Below are positions 9,117-16,866 of a DNA stretch of 43,252 nucleotides, in pieces. The DNA comes from a virus, in IMG/VR virus record IMGVR_UViG_3300021373_002045, positions 1 to 43,252 of that record; one strand, given 5' to 3'. A program made the position numbers and the translations under genes. The notes beneath the pieces were generated by a model. That model worked only from the letters and a program-made list of their open reading frames with translations, had not been told where the DNA came from and did no database searches. Every line of letters starts with the position of its first letter. The first letter of the stretch is position 1.

Positions 9117-9322
9117 GAGATATTATAAAAATCGTTTGGTGTTACCTTGCCTTGAGTATATTCATAAATGGCTTGCATATTCTTTATATTGGGTATGCGT
9201 GTGCCTAGCACATATTTGGACAAGGTGCCTTGAGGTATATGCCTACCTGTTGCGACTAGAAGATCTTCAACAAACATTTGTTGTGTCATGTTGTGATCAT
9301 TTAGGTAGTTATCAAGTTTCAT
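9113..9322 (-). CDS. Cro/C1-type HTH regulator, antisense within the early block
   Basis: 69 residues. The order is typical of a one-domain XRE protein: MKLDNYLNDHNMTQQMFVED, then the recognition segment GTLSKYVLGTRIPNIKNM and the common end TQGKVTPNDFYN. Its stop overlaps the last bases of the primase-helicase on the opposite strand, so it fills the gap in the plus-strand operon exactly. No Shine-Dalgarno is seen; a TATACT lies about 8 bases before the ATG, so a leaderless transcript is possible. It probably represses the early genes or its own promoter. No CI-like partner is visible, so a Cro-like or antisense-transcript role is equally possible. Confidence 0.75.
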   Translation of the reverse strand: MKLDNYLNDHNMTQQMFVEDLLVATGRHIPQGTLSKYVLGTRIPNIKNMQAIYEYTQGKVTPNDFYNIS

Positions 9323-9392
9323 ATAGTGAAGTATATTCCAATATGGATTATAATAAAAGATTCAATAAATTAAATAAAATGAGAGGTATAAA
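9323..9392. promoter_or_regulatory. AT-rich divergent control region
   Basis: This lies between the minus-strand XRE gene and the plus-strand RecB-like nuclease. TATAAT occurs on the plus strand at 9349-9354 and, as ATTATA, on the minus strand at 9347-9352. No convincing -35 box was found on either side. The nuclease gene has the ribosome site GAGAGGT. It is the natural place for operators of the XRE protein. Confidence 0.4.
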
Positions 9393-10202
9393 ATGACTGA
9401 TCCGTTTAAATCGTGGGGTATAAAACATCTTAGCCCCAGTTCAATTAACTTGTATATCGCTGATCCTGCTCAATGGATCCTAAAATATTTGACAGACTTT
9501 AAGAGTCCAGGGAGCCCTGCAATGTGGCGTGGAACAGTGGTAGATAGTGGTATAGGTAAATATTATGGGTTACATGAAAACCAACCCAGTCAAAAATCTA
9601 TAACAACCTGCCAAGAAGATGCACAAGAAAATATGATGGCCCTGTTAGATCTTAGTATCAAAAACAAAGAATATGAGGGCGATGATGATGAAATGCTTAC
9701 AAAGTTCCGTAAAGAGTATGGCGATGTGCCTGCCTATATAAGAACTGCAATTAACTATTACGATACGCTTACAGAAAAGCCTGTAGGCTATCAAGAAAAA
9801 GTCATATATGAGGCTAAAGGGCTTAGTGTTCCAATACTAGGCTACATAGACCTTACTTATGAAGATACTATAAGGGACATTAAGACTACAGGTCGTAAAG
9901 TTTCTGAGGTATCAAACGCAATACAGAGGCAGGTGTCGTTATACGGCTATGTCAAAGGTTGCGTGCCTATCGTTGACTATGTCCTGGTCCAAAAGAACAC
10001 TAACAGTGTTTCTAGCCATACCATAGTTGATGTAAAGGCAAACACAAAAGTGTTGGAGCAAGGTGCCAATGGCATAAAAAACTTGCTTTCAATATCAGAT
10101 GATATTAACGACTTAATTGCTTTATTTGTGCCTAATTTTGACGACTGGCGTTGGGATAAGGTTACAACTAAAGCAGGCAAGTCTTTATGGAGTATAAAAT
10201 GA
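9393..10202 (+). CDS. RecB/Cas4-like PD-(D/E)XK exonuclease
   Basis: 269 residues. LSPSSINLYIADPAQWILKY near the N-terminus is the start seen in RecB-like nucleases. The catalytic core is GYIDLTYEDTIRDIKTTGRK, with GxID (first Asp) and DxK (second Asp and Lys), followed by QRQVSLYGYV, the QxxxY motif. There are not enough cysteines for the iron-sulfur cluster of true Cas4. It lies directly upstream of the annealing protein, so the pair is probably an exonuclease/annealase recombination module for repair and concatemer formation. Confidence 0.88.
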   Translation: MTDPFKSWGIKHLSPSSINLYIADPAQWILKYLTDFKSPGSPAMWRGTVVDSGIGKYYGLHENQPSQKSITTCQEDAQENMMALLDLSIKNKEYEGDDDEMLTKFRKEYGDVPAYIRTAINYYDTLTEKPVGYQEKVIYEAKGLSVPILGYIDLTYEDTIRDIKTTGRKVSEVSNAIQRQVSLYGYVKGCVPIVDYVLVQKNTNSVSSHTIVDVKANTKVLEQGANGIKNLLSISDDINDLIALFVPNFDDWRWDKVTTKAGKSLWSIK

Positions 10203-10879
10203 ATGAAATAACATACAAAGAAGTATGGAATACGCTAAGTAGTGTTGACTGCTCAAAGCACACCGATAGCAAAATGGGTTTGACCTATTTGCCATGGGCA
10301 TGGGCTTGGGGCATTTTAGTCCAACACTATGCACACGCCCAATATTCTTTTAAACAAGAAGAATATTTGGATAACGGCACTGTAATGGTGGAATGCACTG
10401 TAGAAATTGGTCACCTTAAAAGGCATATGTTTTTGCCTGTTATGGATCATAAAAACAATTCTATAGCTAACCCTACAACCAGGCAGATAAGTGACGCAAG
10501 AATGCGTTGCCTAACAAAATGCATGGCTATGTTTGGTTTAGGGCATTACATTTATGCAGGTGAAGAACTGCCAAACGCTAATGTAGATAAATCAGAAGCT
10601 AAGGTAAAACAAACACCCAAGCCAAAAGAAGATACTAAGCCTAAATATAAGCTAGTAACTGATAATGGCGAGGATCTTGGTATTTTTACAGGTGAAACAG
10701 ATCTTGTAAAAGAATTAAGATCAAGACTCGGTGTTGCCAAAGATGACATTAAAGATGACCACAAGGCTTTCTTTAAGGTTAATTTTAAAACAATACAAGA
10801 AGCTAGTAAAAATGCCGTAGGCGATGAACATGTTGCCTTGGCAAAGCTACTGGCTCTGTATTGGGAAAATAAAGACTAA
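10199..10879 (+). CDS. Sak3-like single-strand annealing protein (DUF1071)
   Basis: 226 residues from the ATG at 10199, which has GGAG at 10189-10192; an ATG at 10187 would add four residues. The family blocks are clear: LTYLPWAWAWGILVQHY, then FLPVMDHKNNSI, then ARMRCLTKCMAMFGLGHYIY and AGEELP. The C-terminal third (from about residue 125) is Lys-rich and less ordered. DUF1071/Sak3 proteins anneal complementary single strands and work with a partner exonuclease, here the upstream gene, which overlaps by 4 bp. Confidence 0.87.
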   Translation: MNEITYKEVWNTLSSVDCSKHTDSKMGLTYLPWAWAWGILVQHYAHAQYSFKQEEYLDNGTVMVECTVEIGHLKRHMFLPVMDHKNNSIANPTTRQISDARMRCLTKCMAMFGLGHYIYAGEELPNANVDKSEAKVKQTPKPKEDTKPKYKLVTDNGEDLGIFTGETDLVKELRSRLGVAKDDIKDDHKAFFKVNFKTIQEASKNAVGDEHVALAKLLALYWENKD

Positions 10880-11151
10880 TGGCTAAACCCACTAGTTTGC
10901 ATGATTACTTATTTGTTTTTATGCGTAAAGGCGAGTGGTGGACTTATTGGGATTTGTCCAAAATGATACAACAACATTTTGGTAAGTTATATAACGATAA
11001 TTCTATAAGTGCCGCCATGCGTGACTTTAGAAAACCACCCTACAAGGCAAAATATAATTTGCCTAGTGGGGAGGTAGTTCTAAGAAGAGGTCGTATAAAC
11101 GGCAAAGGTAATGAATATAAATTAATCACCAAGGAGGAAACTAATGAGTGA
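10879..11151 (+). CDS. Small basic protein, possible winged helix
   Basis: 90 residues, family not named. WWTYWDLSKMIQQHFGKLYN followed by NSISAAMRDFRKPPY reads as a helix-turn-helix, and the hairpin VVLRRGRINGKGNEYKL reads as a wing. Very similar small proteins occur in phage recombination clusters. The ATG overlaps the stop of the annealing protein (TAATG). A DNA-binding accessory role in replication or recombination is inferred. Confidence 0.7.
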   Translation: MAKPTSLHDYLFVFMRKGEWWTYWDLSKMIQQHFGKLYNDNSISAAMRDFRKPPYKAKYNLPSGEVVLRRGRINGKGNEYKLITKEETNE

Positions 11152-11626
11152 TAACAAAAAAGTCCCACCAATTTTTGTGGGCAAAATGTGGTCAGAAAAT
11201 GAAGGCACGATCCTGGCAAGTGGCAACATTTACAGGTGGGAACATAAAGACATGGAAAAACCACCTAAAAGGTATATAAAAGTAATTAAGTCTGTAAATA
11301 ACTTAGGGCAAACTAAAATAGAAGTCCTGCAAAGTATAGGCTTATTATTTGACAATACTGATGATCCTAACAGAAGACCTAACAGTCCGGATATAGGTGG
11401 TGGCGTTACAGTTGATACAGTGCTAGAAACTAAAGACGACAAAGAAATTGTAGAGTGGGTAGAAGCTAAGTTTGGTGCTTGGCTACAAAGCGATGCAGAA
11501 TATGCAGGCGATCAATATTCTATAAGCATTAGCAAAAAACTAAAGCAAGATAGTTATGAAGAGCCAAAAGCTGCACCCATACCTACAGCTCCACCAACAT
11601 TTGATGATGATGACACGCCCTTCTAA
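11144..11626 (+). CDS. Putative single-stranded DNA-binding protein with SSB-like acidic tip
   Basis: 160 residues. The N-terminal 110 residues are beta-rich (GTILASGNIYRWEH, RYIKVIKSVNNLGQTKIEVL) and could form an OB-like fold. A proline-rich linker (APIPTAPPTF) leads to the end DDDDTPF, which closely resembles the acidic DDDIPF tip bacterial SSB uses to recruit repair proteins. The strong ribosome site AAGGAGG lies just before the ATG. Its place between annealing and nuclease genes fits a phage SSB. The central domain does not match canonical SSB clearly, so the call rests on tail, size and context. Confidence 0.55.
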   Translation: MSDNKKVPPIFVGKMWSENEGTILASGNIYRWEHKDMEKPPKRYIKVIKSVNNLGQTKIEVLQSIGLLFDNTDDPNRRPNSPDIGGGVTVDTVLETKDDKEIVEWVEAKFGAWLQSDAEYAGDQYSISISKKLKQDSYEEPKAAPIPTAPPTFDDDDTPF

Positions 11627-11957
11627 AAGGCTTGTAGATCTAGACCATGTTAAGTATGTAAAAACACAACCCTGCTTTGTAAGACGAGCAGGGTTTCATG
11701 GTTGCCAAGGTCCCATACAAGCACACCATTTACTAAAACCTGGTGATAAAAAAAGGGGCATGTCTTTAAAGGCAGGTGATAATTGGTGCATACCCTTATG
11801 TATGCATCATCATCATTTATTACATACAAAATATGGCGATGAACATAAATTTTTTAAACGCTATGGCATACCAGAAGATGGTGGAATTAAATATGCCATG
11901 GATCTATACAACAAAACTAACTTATATAGGGACAGTGACGACGACTTGCCCTTTTGA
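11604..11957 (+). CDS. HNH-type nuclease with SSB-like C-terminal tip
   Basis: About 117 residues from the first of three consecutive ATGs (11604, 11607, 11610), overlapping the SSB-like gene by about 20 bp. The zinc/nuclease core is CFVRRAGFHGCQGPIQAHHL, then NWCIPLCMHHHHLLHTKYG and EHKFFKRYGI: an HNH layout with Cys ligands and a His pair, close to the DUF968/Ref-type recombination endonucleases. It ends in DSDDDLPF, again like the SSB tip. Probable role: endonuclease in recombination or at stalled forks. No strong ribosome site is seen, so it is probably translationally coupled. Confidence 0.75.
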   Translation: MMMTRPSKRLVDLDHVKYVKTQPCFVRRAGFHGCQGPIQAHHLLKPGDKKRGMSLKAGDNWCIPLCMHHHHLLHTKYGDEHKFFKRYGIPEDGGIKYAMDLYNKTNLYRDSDDDLPF

Positions 11958-11969
11958 TACACTGGAATT

Positions 11970-12803
11970 ATGAAAAACCCTTACAAAATAGAAGGTCCTG
12001 CATTAATCAGCTTTAGTGGTGGTAGGACAAGTGGATACATGCTTTATAAGATCTTAGAAGCATATGACGGCAAGCTACCTAATGATATATATGTAGTTTT
12101 TGCCAATACAGGTAAAGAATGCGAAGAAACCCTGGAATTTATACATGAATGCGATACAAAGTGGAATGCCAATGTGGTTTGGCTTGAGCATTACTTTGGA
12201 CCGGAAAGACCTAAACATAGAACAAAAGTTATTAGCTTTGAAACAGCCAGTCGTAATGGTGAGCCATTTGAAGCATTAATAAATGATAGAAAGTTTTTAC
12301 CAAACCCTGTTGCAAGGTTTTGCACTAGCGAACTTAAAATAAAAGTTATGAAACGCTATATGAAAGAACAAGGGCATAAAGACTGGTCTAATGTGCTTGG
12401 TTTGCGTTATGACGAGCCACATAGGGCTGTTAGGGCCAGGAATCAAACATATGAGCCATGGGATAACCTTGTCCCTTTATATGATGCAAAAGTTAATATA
12501 GAAGATGTTATTGAGTTTTGGGAAAACCATGAATTTGATTTAAGGCTTACACAAGTAAATGGCAAAACATTAGCCGGTAATTGTGACCTCTGCTACCTAA
12601 AAGGCAAAGATACATTAGTGCAAATTATAAAAGAGGATCCTAGCAGAGCAGATTGGTGGATCAAGCAAGAGCAAAAATTTGGTGAGCATAATGGTGCCAC
12701 ATTTAGAAAAGATAGAAACTACATACAACTTGTAGATATAAGTAAACAACCAACGCTAGACTTTGCAGATGATGAAAGTTTTAGCTGTTTTTGTCACGAC
12801 TAA
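11970..12803 (+). CDS. PAPS reductase-like ATP pyrophosphatase family protein
   Basis: 277 residues. ISFSGGRTSGYMLYKILEAY has the SGGxxS PP-loop, followed by VVFANTGKECEETLEFI. RFCTSELKIKVMKRYM, NCDLCYLKGKDTL and the ending SFSCFCHD supply several cysteines. Family members adenylate or reduce sulfur compounds; phage versions are often beside DNA methyltransferases and are suspected in base or backbone modification. Its stop overlaps the ATG of the C5-methyltransferase (TAATG), so the two are coupled. The substrate is not known; a sulfur-containing DNA or RNA modification is a hypothesis. Confidence 0.82.
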   Translation: MKNPYKIEGPALISFSGGRTSGYMLYKILEAYDGKLPNDIYVVFANTGKECEETLEFIHECDTKWNANVVWLEHYFGPERPKHRTKVISFETASRNGEPFEALINDRKFLPNPVARFCTSELKIKVMKRYMKEQGHKDWSNVLGLRYDEPHRAVRARNQTYEPWDNLVPLYDAKVNIEDVIEFWENHEFDLRLTQVNGKTLAGNCDLCYLKGKDTLVQIIKEDPSRADWWIKQEQKFGEHNGATFRKDRNYIQLVDISKQPTLDFADDESFSCFCHD

Positions 12804-14050
12804 TGAATGTTCTAAGTTTATTTGATGGCATGTCTTGTGGGCAACTGGCTCTAAATAATATTGGCATAAAGCCTAATAAGTATTACGCAAGTGAAATAGA
12901 TCATTTTGCAATTAAGGTATGCCAGGAAAACTTTCCGTTTACTATCCAGGTAGGCGATGTTGTAGATCTAAAAAGGGAAGATATACCAGACGATATAGAT
13001 TTATTAATAGGTGGCTCACCATGCCAAGGCTTTTCTATGGCAGGTAAGCAACTAAACTTTGATGATCCAAGGTCAGCTTTGTTTTTTGAATTTGTTAGGA
13101 TCCTAAAAGAATTTAAACCTAAATACTTTTTATTAGAAAATGTAAGAATGAAAAAAGAGTATGAAGATGTAATAACTGAATACATGCAAGTAGAGCCTAT
13201 ACAAATAAATGCAAGCCGTGTATCAGCACAAAATCGTGTAAGGCTATATTGGACTAATATTCCGGGTGTTGATCAGCCAAATGATAAAGGTATTGTGTTG
13301 CGTGATATTTTGGAAGATCTACCAAAGTATAAGCGTGAAAAAATGAATAGTAGAAATGGTAAAGGTGCCAAGGCTTTAGATGATAAAGCAGTTACTATGA
13401 CAGCCAGTATGTTTAAAGGTGCAGGCAATGATGGTGTTACCCTGGTGCCTCAACCAAAAGGTAAAGAGGGTGTAGAAGGGCTTACAAAAGAACAACTTAT
13501 AGAATATACATACCAAACTAATGGCAAACCAAAACAAGTTGGCATAGCTGTAGATATAAATGGGCATGACATATTAAAGCGTGTATATGATGTTAATGGC
13601 AAAGCACCAACATTAAATACATGTGGTGGTGGCAACAGGGAGCCAAAAGTTATGGTAACAGGTGCAAGTTTGCGTGGTCGTGCATATGATGAAAACGGCA
13701 AAAGGCTAGATAGAAATGGTGCAAGTATTGCAGGTATAGCAAAACAATATTTAGAACTAAGGGAAGATGCAAAAGGCAACTGTTTAACTACTATTAATGA
13801 TAAAGACAACCTGGTTGCAGAATCTACAGACAACATGCACTTTTTTTGGCGTAAGTTATCGCCAATAGAATGTGAAAGGCTGCAAGGGGTGCCGGACAAC
13901 TACACTGCATGTGTAAGCAACAGTCAACGCTATAAACAACTGGGTAATGGTTGGTGTGTGCCTGTTATAGAACATATATTTAAAAATATGAAAGATTTGC
14001 CACAACCTAAAAAGTTAGGTGTGCCAAAACAACTATCACTTTATATGTGA
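12803..14050 (+). CDS. C5-cytosine DNA methyltransferase
   Basis: 415 residues from the ATG at 12803 (a TTG at 12791 is in frame but unneeded). Motifs in order: I, LSLFDGMSCGQLAL; IV, GGSPCQGFSMAGKQ with the catalytic Cys; VI, FLLENVRM; VIII, QNRVRLYWTNIPG; X, YKQLGNGWCVPVIEHI. The stretch between VIII and X (about 180-350) holds the target-recognition part. It transfers a methyl group from SAM to cytosine. No cognate restriction enzyme is nearby, so protection against host restriction is the likely use; the recognition site cannot be read from sequence. Confidence 0.93.
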   Translation: MNVLSLFDGMSCGQLALNNIGIKPNKYYASEIDHFAIKVCQENFPFTIQVGDVVDLKREDIPDDIDLLIGGSPCQGFSMAGKQLNFDDPRSALFFEFVRILKEFKPKYFLLENVRMKKEYEDVITEYMQVEPIQINASRVSAQNRVRLYWTNIPGVDQPNDKGIVLRDILEDLPKYKREKMNSRNGKGAKALDDKAVTMTASMFKGAGNDGVTLVPQPKGKEGVEGLTKEQLIEYTYQTNGKPKQVGIAVDINGHDILKRVYDVNGKAPTLNTCGGGNREPKVMVTGASLRGRAYDENGKRLDRNGASIAGIAKQYLELREDAKGNCLTTINDKDNLVAESTDNMHFFWRKLSPIECERLQGVPDNYTACVSNSQRYKQLGNGWCVPVIEHIFKNMKDLPQPKKLGVPKQLSLYM

Positions 14051-14062
14051 TAAGGTTAGTTT

Positions 14063-14614
14063 ATGAATACATGGTGGTATGCTTTGGACCAGGTCCTTAG
14101 CAAAGAGCAATGCAATAAGATCTTAGAATTATACCAAGCACCAACACAAGGTAAGGTTGGCTTTTATAAAGAGACAACTAATGACTTTGTAAGAAAAGTA
14201 TCAATACATGGGTTTGCCTATAATACCCATGGCAACAAAATAATAAGTGAAATACTAGATCCAATAGTCAACCTGGCTAATAGGGAAGCATTTGGCTTTG
14301 ATATTTCTGGTATAAAAGAGTTTCAGATCAGTAAATATAGGGCAAATGATTATTATAAAGAACACATGGACTGTTATTTGAAAGGGATCCCTGCACAACG
14401 CAAGCTAAGTATTACAGTTCAATTATCTGATCCGGCAGATTATGAGGGTGGTAACTTTATATTTAATAAAGATATACCTGCATTACCGGACCAGGTCCAT
14501 AATCAAGGTAGCATAATTGTATTTCCAAGTTTCTTATACCACCAGGTAGAGCCAGTTACAAAAGGGACCAGGTCTTCCTTGGTGGGTTGGTATGAGGGGC
14601 CACATTTTAAATGA
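14063..14614 (+). CDS. 2OG-Fe(II) oxygenase (prolyl 4-hydroxylase-like), copy 1
   Basis: 183 residues, a complete P4H-type double-stranded beta-helix. VLSKEQCNKILELYQ starts the fold. HMDCYLKG gives the iron-binding HxD. SDPADYEGGNFIF is the typical middle strand. SFLYHQVEPVTKGTRSSLVG gives the second His and the Arg that binds 2-oxoglutarate. Such enzymes hydroxylate proteins, peptides or nucleobases. It follows the methyltransferase in the early operon, unlike the related enzymes at 38392 and 42853 in the late block, so its target may differ (DNA base or host protein). It contains two GGACCAGGTCC palindromes. Confidence 0.88.
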   Translation: MNTWWYALDQVLSKEQCNKILELYQAPTQGKVGFYKETTNDFVRKVSIHGFAYNTHGNKIISEILDPIVNLANREAFGFDISGIKEFQISKYRANDYYKEHMDCYLKGIPAQRKLSITVQLSDPADYEGGNFIFNKDIPALPDQVHNQGSIIVFPSFLYHQVEPVTKGTRSSLVGWYEGPHFK

Positions 14615-14754
14615 TAATAAAATGCATATTAGGTGTGTTTTCTTTAGTATTTATGGGTTGGTTTGCTTACATGAGTTCACACTTAGTAAGTGAACAAAAA
14701 GCAGGTAAATCTTTACCACTTCCCTGGGAAAGAAGCTGCAAGAAAAAGCACTAG
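14611..14754 (+). CDS. Small single-pass membrane protein (47 aa)
   Basis: It starts with an ATG that overlaps the TGA of the oxygenase (ATGA). The start MIIKCILGVFSLVFMGWFAY is a clear transmembrane helix, and a short basic tail ends in Cys-Lys-Lys-Lys-His. No family was recognised. The tight stop-start overlap and sensible protein support a real gene; no independent ribosome site is seen. Confidence 0.55.
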   Translation: MIIKCILGVFSLVFMGWFAYMSSHLVSEQKAGKSLPLPWERSCKKKH

Positions 14755-14822
14755 AAAGACTTGTATTTAGTCCAATTTGGAGTAATAATCATAGAGTAAA
14801 TTAAATAAAAGGAGTTAATAAA

Positions 14823-15056
14823 ATGACAAATTTACCAAAAACAGAAAGTAGAATTAACTACGATCTATTCACGGCTTGGGATACCCAAGATCTTAAAAAC
14901 CACTTTGAGTATTTGCTTAGAAAAGTAGAGGCTACAAGTGATGACATTAAATCATGCCAATTAGTTCGCACACACCTTTTAGAAAGGGGTGAGGCAGAAT
15001 GGTTAAAAATTGTGCATTGGGAAATTATGGAAATGGTTAAAGAGGGGGTGCTGTAA
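14823..15056 (+). CDS. Unknown small acidic helical protein
   Basis: 77 residues, no family recognised. It is mostly helical with amphipathic segments (DLKNHFEYLLRKVEATSDDI, then LVRTHLLERGEAEWL). It is preceded by AAGGAG. Its stop overlaps the next ATG (TAATG). It is the first of nine small genes running to the terminator at 16943; the group probably encodes early host-takeover or regulatory proteins, which is inference. Confidence 0.65.
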   Translation: MTNLPKTESRINYDLFTAWDTQDLKNHFEYLLRKVEATSDDIKSCQLVRTHLLERGEAEWLKIVHWEIMEMVKEGVL

Positions 15057-15265
15057 TGACTTGGCAAATAATTAGTAATAAAGAAATAGCAAGCACAAAC
15101 CAAACTGCTAGAGCTATAGAAAGTATTAGGGATGACTTAAAAGCCCTAAAAGATGAGCTACCACTTGATGCCTTACATGGTGGAATAGTGCTAGAGATTT
15201 TCCAAGATCTAGAAAGTAGTATTGAATTTTTAGCTAACACAACTGAGGGGGTGAATGATGTTTAG
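15056..15265 (+). CDS. Unknown small helical protein
   Basis: 69 residues with no recognised family. The middle AIESIRDDLKALKDELPLDA is a likely amphipathic helix or short coiled coil. It overlaps the stop of the previous gene by one base and the following gene by about 8-11 bp. It is part of the run of small early genes. Confidence 0.6.
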   Translation: MTWQIISNKEIASTNQTARAIESIRDDLKALKDELPLDALHGGIVLEIFQDLESSIEFLANTTEGVNDV

Positions 15266-15677
15266 TAAAATGGATAAAAAAACTGCAGGTGCAGTAAGAG
15301 AAATATTAGAAAACGAGCTACCGGCTATATTAGAAAAACATGGCTTAAAGTTTGAAATGGGCAATGGTAGTTTTGACAGCGATAGCGTTAAGTTTAATAA
15401 CTTTAGAATTGCATTAGCTAATGCCAAATCACAAGAAGAAAAAGAGCTTGATAGAGAGTTGGCTTGGCGAGAAGAAGCAGTGCATATTGGCTATGGTGAC
15501 AACGCACCTAAGAAGTTAGATAAAACTAAAATTGCTACTATTAATGGTGACAAGTTTGCTTTATATGGTTTTAGACCTAAAGCAAAAAAACAGCCATGGA
15601 TCATATTAAACCTTAAAACAAAATCACAACATATATGTGATGATAAGGTAGCTGAAAAGTTTTGGGGGGTTGCATAA
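15255..15677 (+). CDS. Unknown protein, 140 aa
   Basis: Two adjacent ATGs (15255, 15258) are possible starts; GGGGG at 15246-15250 suits the second. The N-terminus is helical (AGAVREILENELPAILEKHG), followed by a beta-rich half (KIATINGDKFALYGFRPK, then WIILNLKTKSQHI). The end looks like a small folded domain of a kind seen often in phage early regions, but no function is known to me. The stop overlaps the next ATG (TAATG). Confidence 0.7.
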   Translation: MMFSKMDKKTAGAVREILENELPAILEKHGLKFEMGNGSFDSDSVKFNNFRIALANAKSQEEKELDRELAWREEAVHIGYGDNAPKKLDKTKIATINGDKFALYGFRPKAKKQPWIILNLKTKSQHICDDKVAEKFWGVA

Positions 15678-16000
15678 TGTCACTTACCCTAACTGTTAAA
15701 AACCCTACACCACAAGTAGGGTTTACCACTGATGAGTTGCACAATGCATGGGTTGGCTTTATACACAAAGCTAAGTTATACAGGGAGCAATATAAAAAGC
15801 GTAAAGGGCTTACTGATGAAGATATGGGGGGCGAATTTCATTGGAAAGATGAACACTTTGCCAAAATATTTAAAAGTAAGTTTGATGTAACTGCACAAGC
15901 CTGTAGCTACTATGCAGGTGCAGAGTTAGAAATAATTGAAGAAACACCCCACATGTATATTGTTTATACTGAGGGGTATTGGGAAGCAATAGGAGGATAA
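15677..16000 (+). CDS. Unknown protein, 107 aa
   Basis: The ATG at 15677 is preferred over the TTG at 15662 because it has a GGGGGG ribosome site (15664-15669) and a TAATG overlap. Residues are mixed helical and charged (LYREQYKKRKGLTDEDMGG), ending in a beta-rich part (ELEIIEETPHMYIVYTEGYW). No family recognised. The sequence ends in GG and is followed by the next gene after one base. Confidence 0.65.
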   Translation: MSLTLTVKNPTPQVGFTTDELHNAWVGFIHKAKLYREQYKKRKGLTDEDMGGEFHWKDEHFAKIFKSKFDVTAQACSYYAGAELEIIEETPHMYIVYTEGYWEAIGG

Positions 16001-16001
16001 T

Positions 16002-16286
16002 ATGGCTAAACCAAATTTTAATAATAAAGATGTATCACCTGCCGTTAGGTGGGGTTGTGAAAGCAGTAAGTTTTTAGTTGGCAAAACTATAAAAAGCGTT
16101 AGGTATTTAACACCTTCAGAACTGGAAGCATGTTTTGGCACAAGTGACATGTCAAGCCCACTGCTTATAGAGTTTACTGATGGGCATTACATGTTCCCTA
16201 TGAGTGATGATGAGGGTAATAATGCAGGTGCCTTAGCAACAAGCCACCAAGGCATGTTAAGCACTATACCGGTAGTGGGGGTGTAA
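16002..16286 (+). CDS. Unknown protein, 94 aa
   Basis: Contains FLVGKTIKSVRYLTPSELEA followed by SPLLIEFTDGHYMFPMSDDE, a beta-hairpin pattern common in small phage proteins. It ends with a short hydrophobic segment. It is preceded by AGGAGGA. No function is known to me. Confidence 0.65.
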   Translation: MAKPNFNNKDVSPAVRWGCESSKFLVGKTIKSVRYLTPSELEACFGTSDMSSPLLIEFTDGHYMFPMSDDEGNNAGALATSHQGMLSTIPVVGV

Positions 16287-16287
16287 T

Positions 16288-16473
16288 ATGAAAAATTATT
16301 ATGTTTATGTTATGTGTGACCACTTTAATGATTACAGGCATGTGTGTAGGTTTACCGACCTACATACAGCTTTAGAAAGTTGTAATAGAAAGCGTTTTAA
16401 GGGTGTTGATAGCTTTGTAAGCACTAGAAACGATATAGGCATACACAAGCCAGTTGAATTAACAAATGATTGA
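16288..16473 (+). CDS. Unknown small protein, 61 aa
   Basis: Starts MKNYYVYVMCDHFNDYRHVC and contains three Cys and several His, so it could bind metal. It is preceded by GGGGGTG. It overlaps the next gene by 8 bp. No family was recognised. Confidence 0.55.
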   Translation: MKNYYVYVMCDHFNDYRHVCRFTDLHTALESCNRKRFKGVDSFVSTRNDIGIHKPVELTND

Positions 16474-16666
16474 AGCACAAAAATTGTATGAAATGGCAAA
16501 GCAACAGGCTTTTGAATTGCAAGTGCCTACAGATGAAATATTAGAGCCATTGTTAATAAAGCATGGTTATGTAAATGATAAGGGTGTAACACTTGTAACA
16601 CACGCTATTACTATAGGTTGGGATGAAGATACTTCCAAAGTGCCAACTGAGGGTGTAAATAAATGA
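16466..16666 (+). CDS. Unknown small protein, 66 aa
   Basis: Acidic; EAQKLYEMAKQQAFELQVPT is helical, followed by a beta-rich part (GVTLVTHAITIGWDED). No family recognised. It overlaps its neighbours by 8 and 4 bp, as is usual in this operon. Confidence 0.55.
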   Translation: MIEAQKLYEMAKQQAFELQVPTDEILEPLLIKHGYVNDKGVTLVTHAITIGWDEDTSKVPTEGVNK

Positions 16667-16866
16667 GTATTGAACAAGATCCACAATTCATTATTGATCC
16701 TAAAGAAAGTTATACAGAAAACTTTCAGAGATACCATAGATTTTTAAAGGCTGAAAGGGAGGTATATATTAAATACTATGGTAGTGATGAAGATCCAATG
16801 CACTGCCCTAAAAAGGCTAAAGATAAATTTGATACGGAGGTGTGGTATAAGTGGATAAACATATAA
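16663..16866 (+). CDS. Unknown small charged protein, 67 aa
   Basis: Rich in Lys, Glu, Asp and Tyr; the middle FQRYHRFLKAEREVYIKYYG is helical. It begins 4 bp inside the previous gene (ATGA). No family or domain is recognised. The overlapping spacing is the main support. Confidence 0.55.
   Translation: MSIEQDPQFIIDPKESYTENFQRYHRFLKAEREVYIKYYGSDEDPMHCPKKAKDKFDTEVWYKWINI

Noticed and set aside
8914-9396. A 160-codon plus-strand frame spanning the end of the primase-helicase and the XRE gene
   Set aside because: It overlaps two real genes in other frames, has no recognisable domain, and the minus-strand XRE protein explains the segment better.
9393-10202. True Cas4 with an iron-sulfur cluster
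   Set aside because: The needed set of four cysteines is absent and no cas genes or repeats are nearby; a phage recombination exonuclease fits better.
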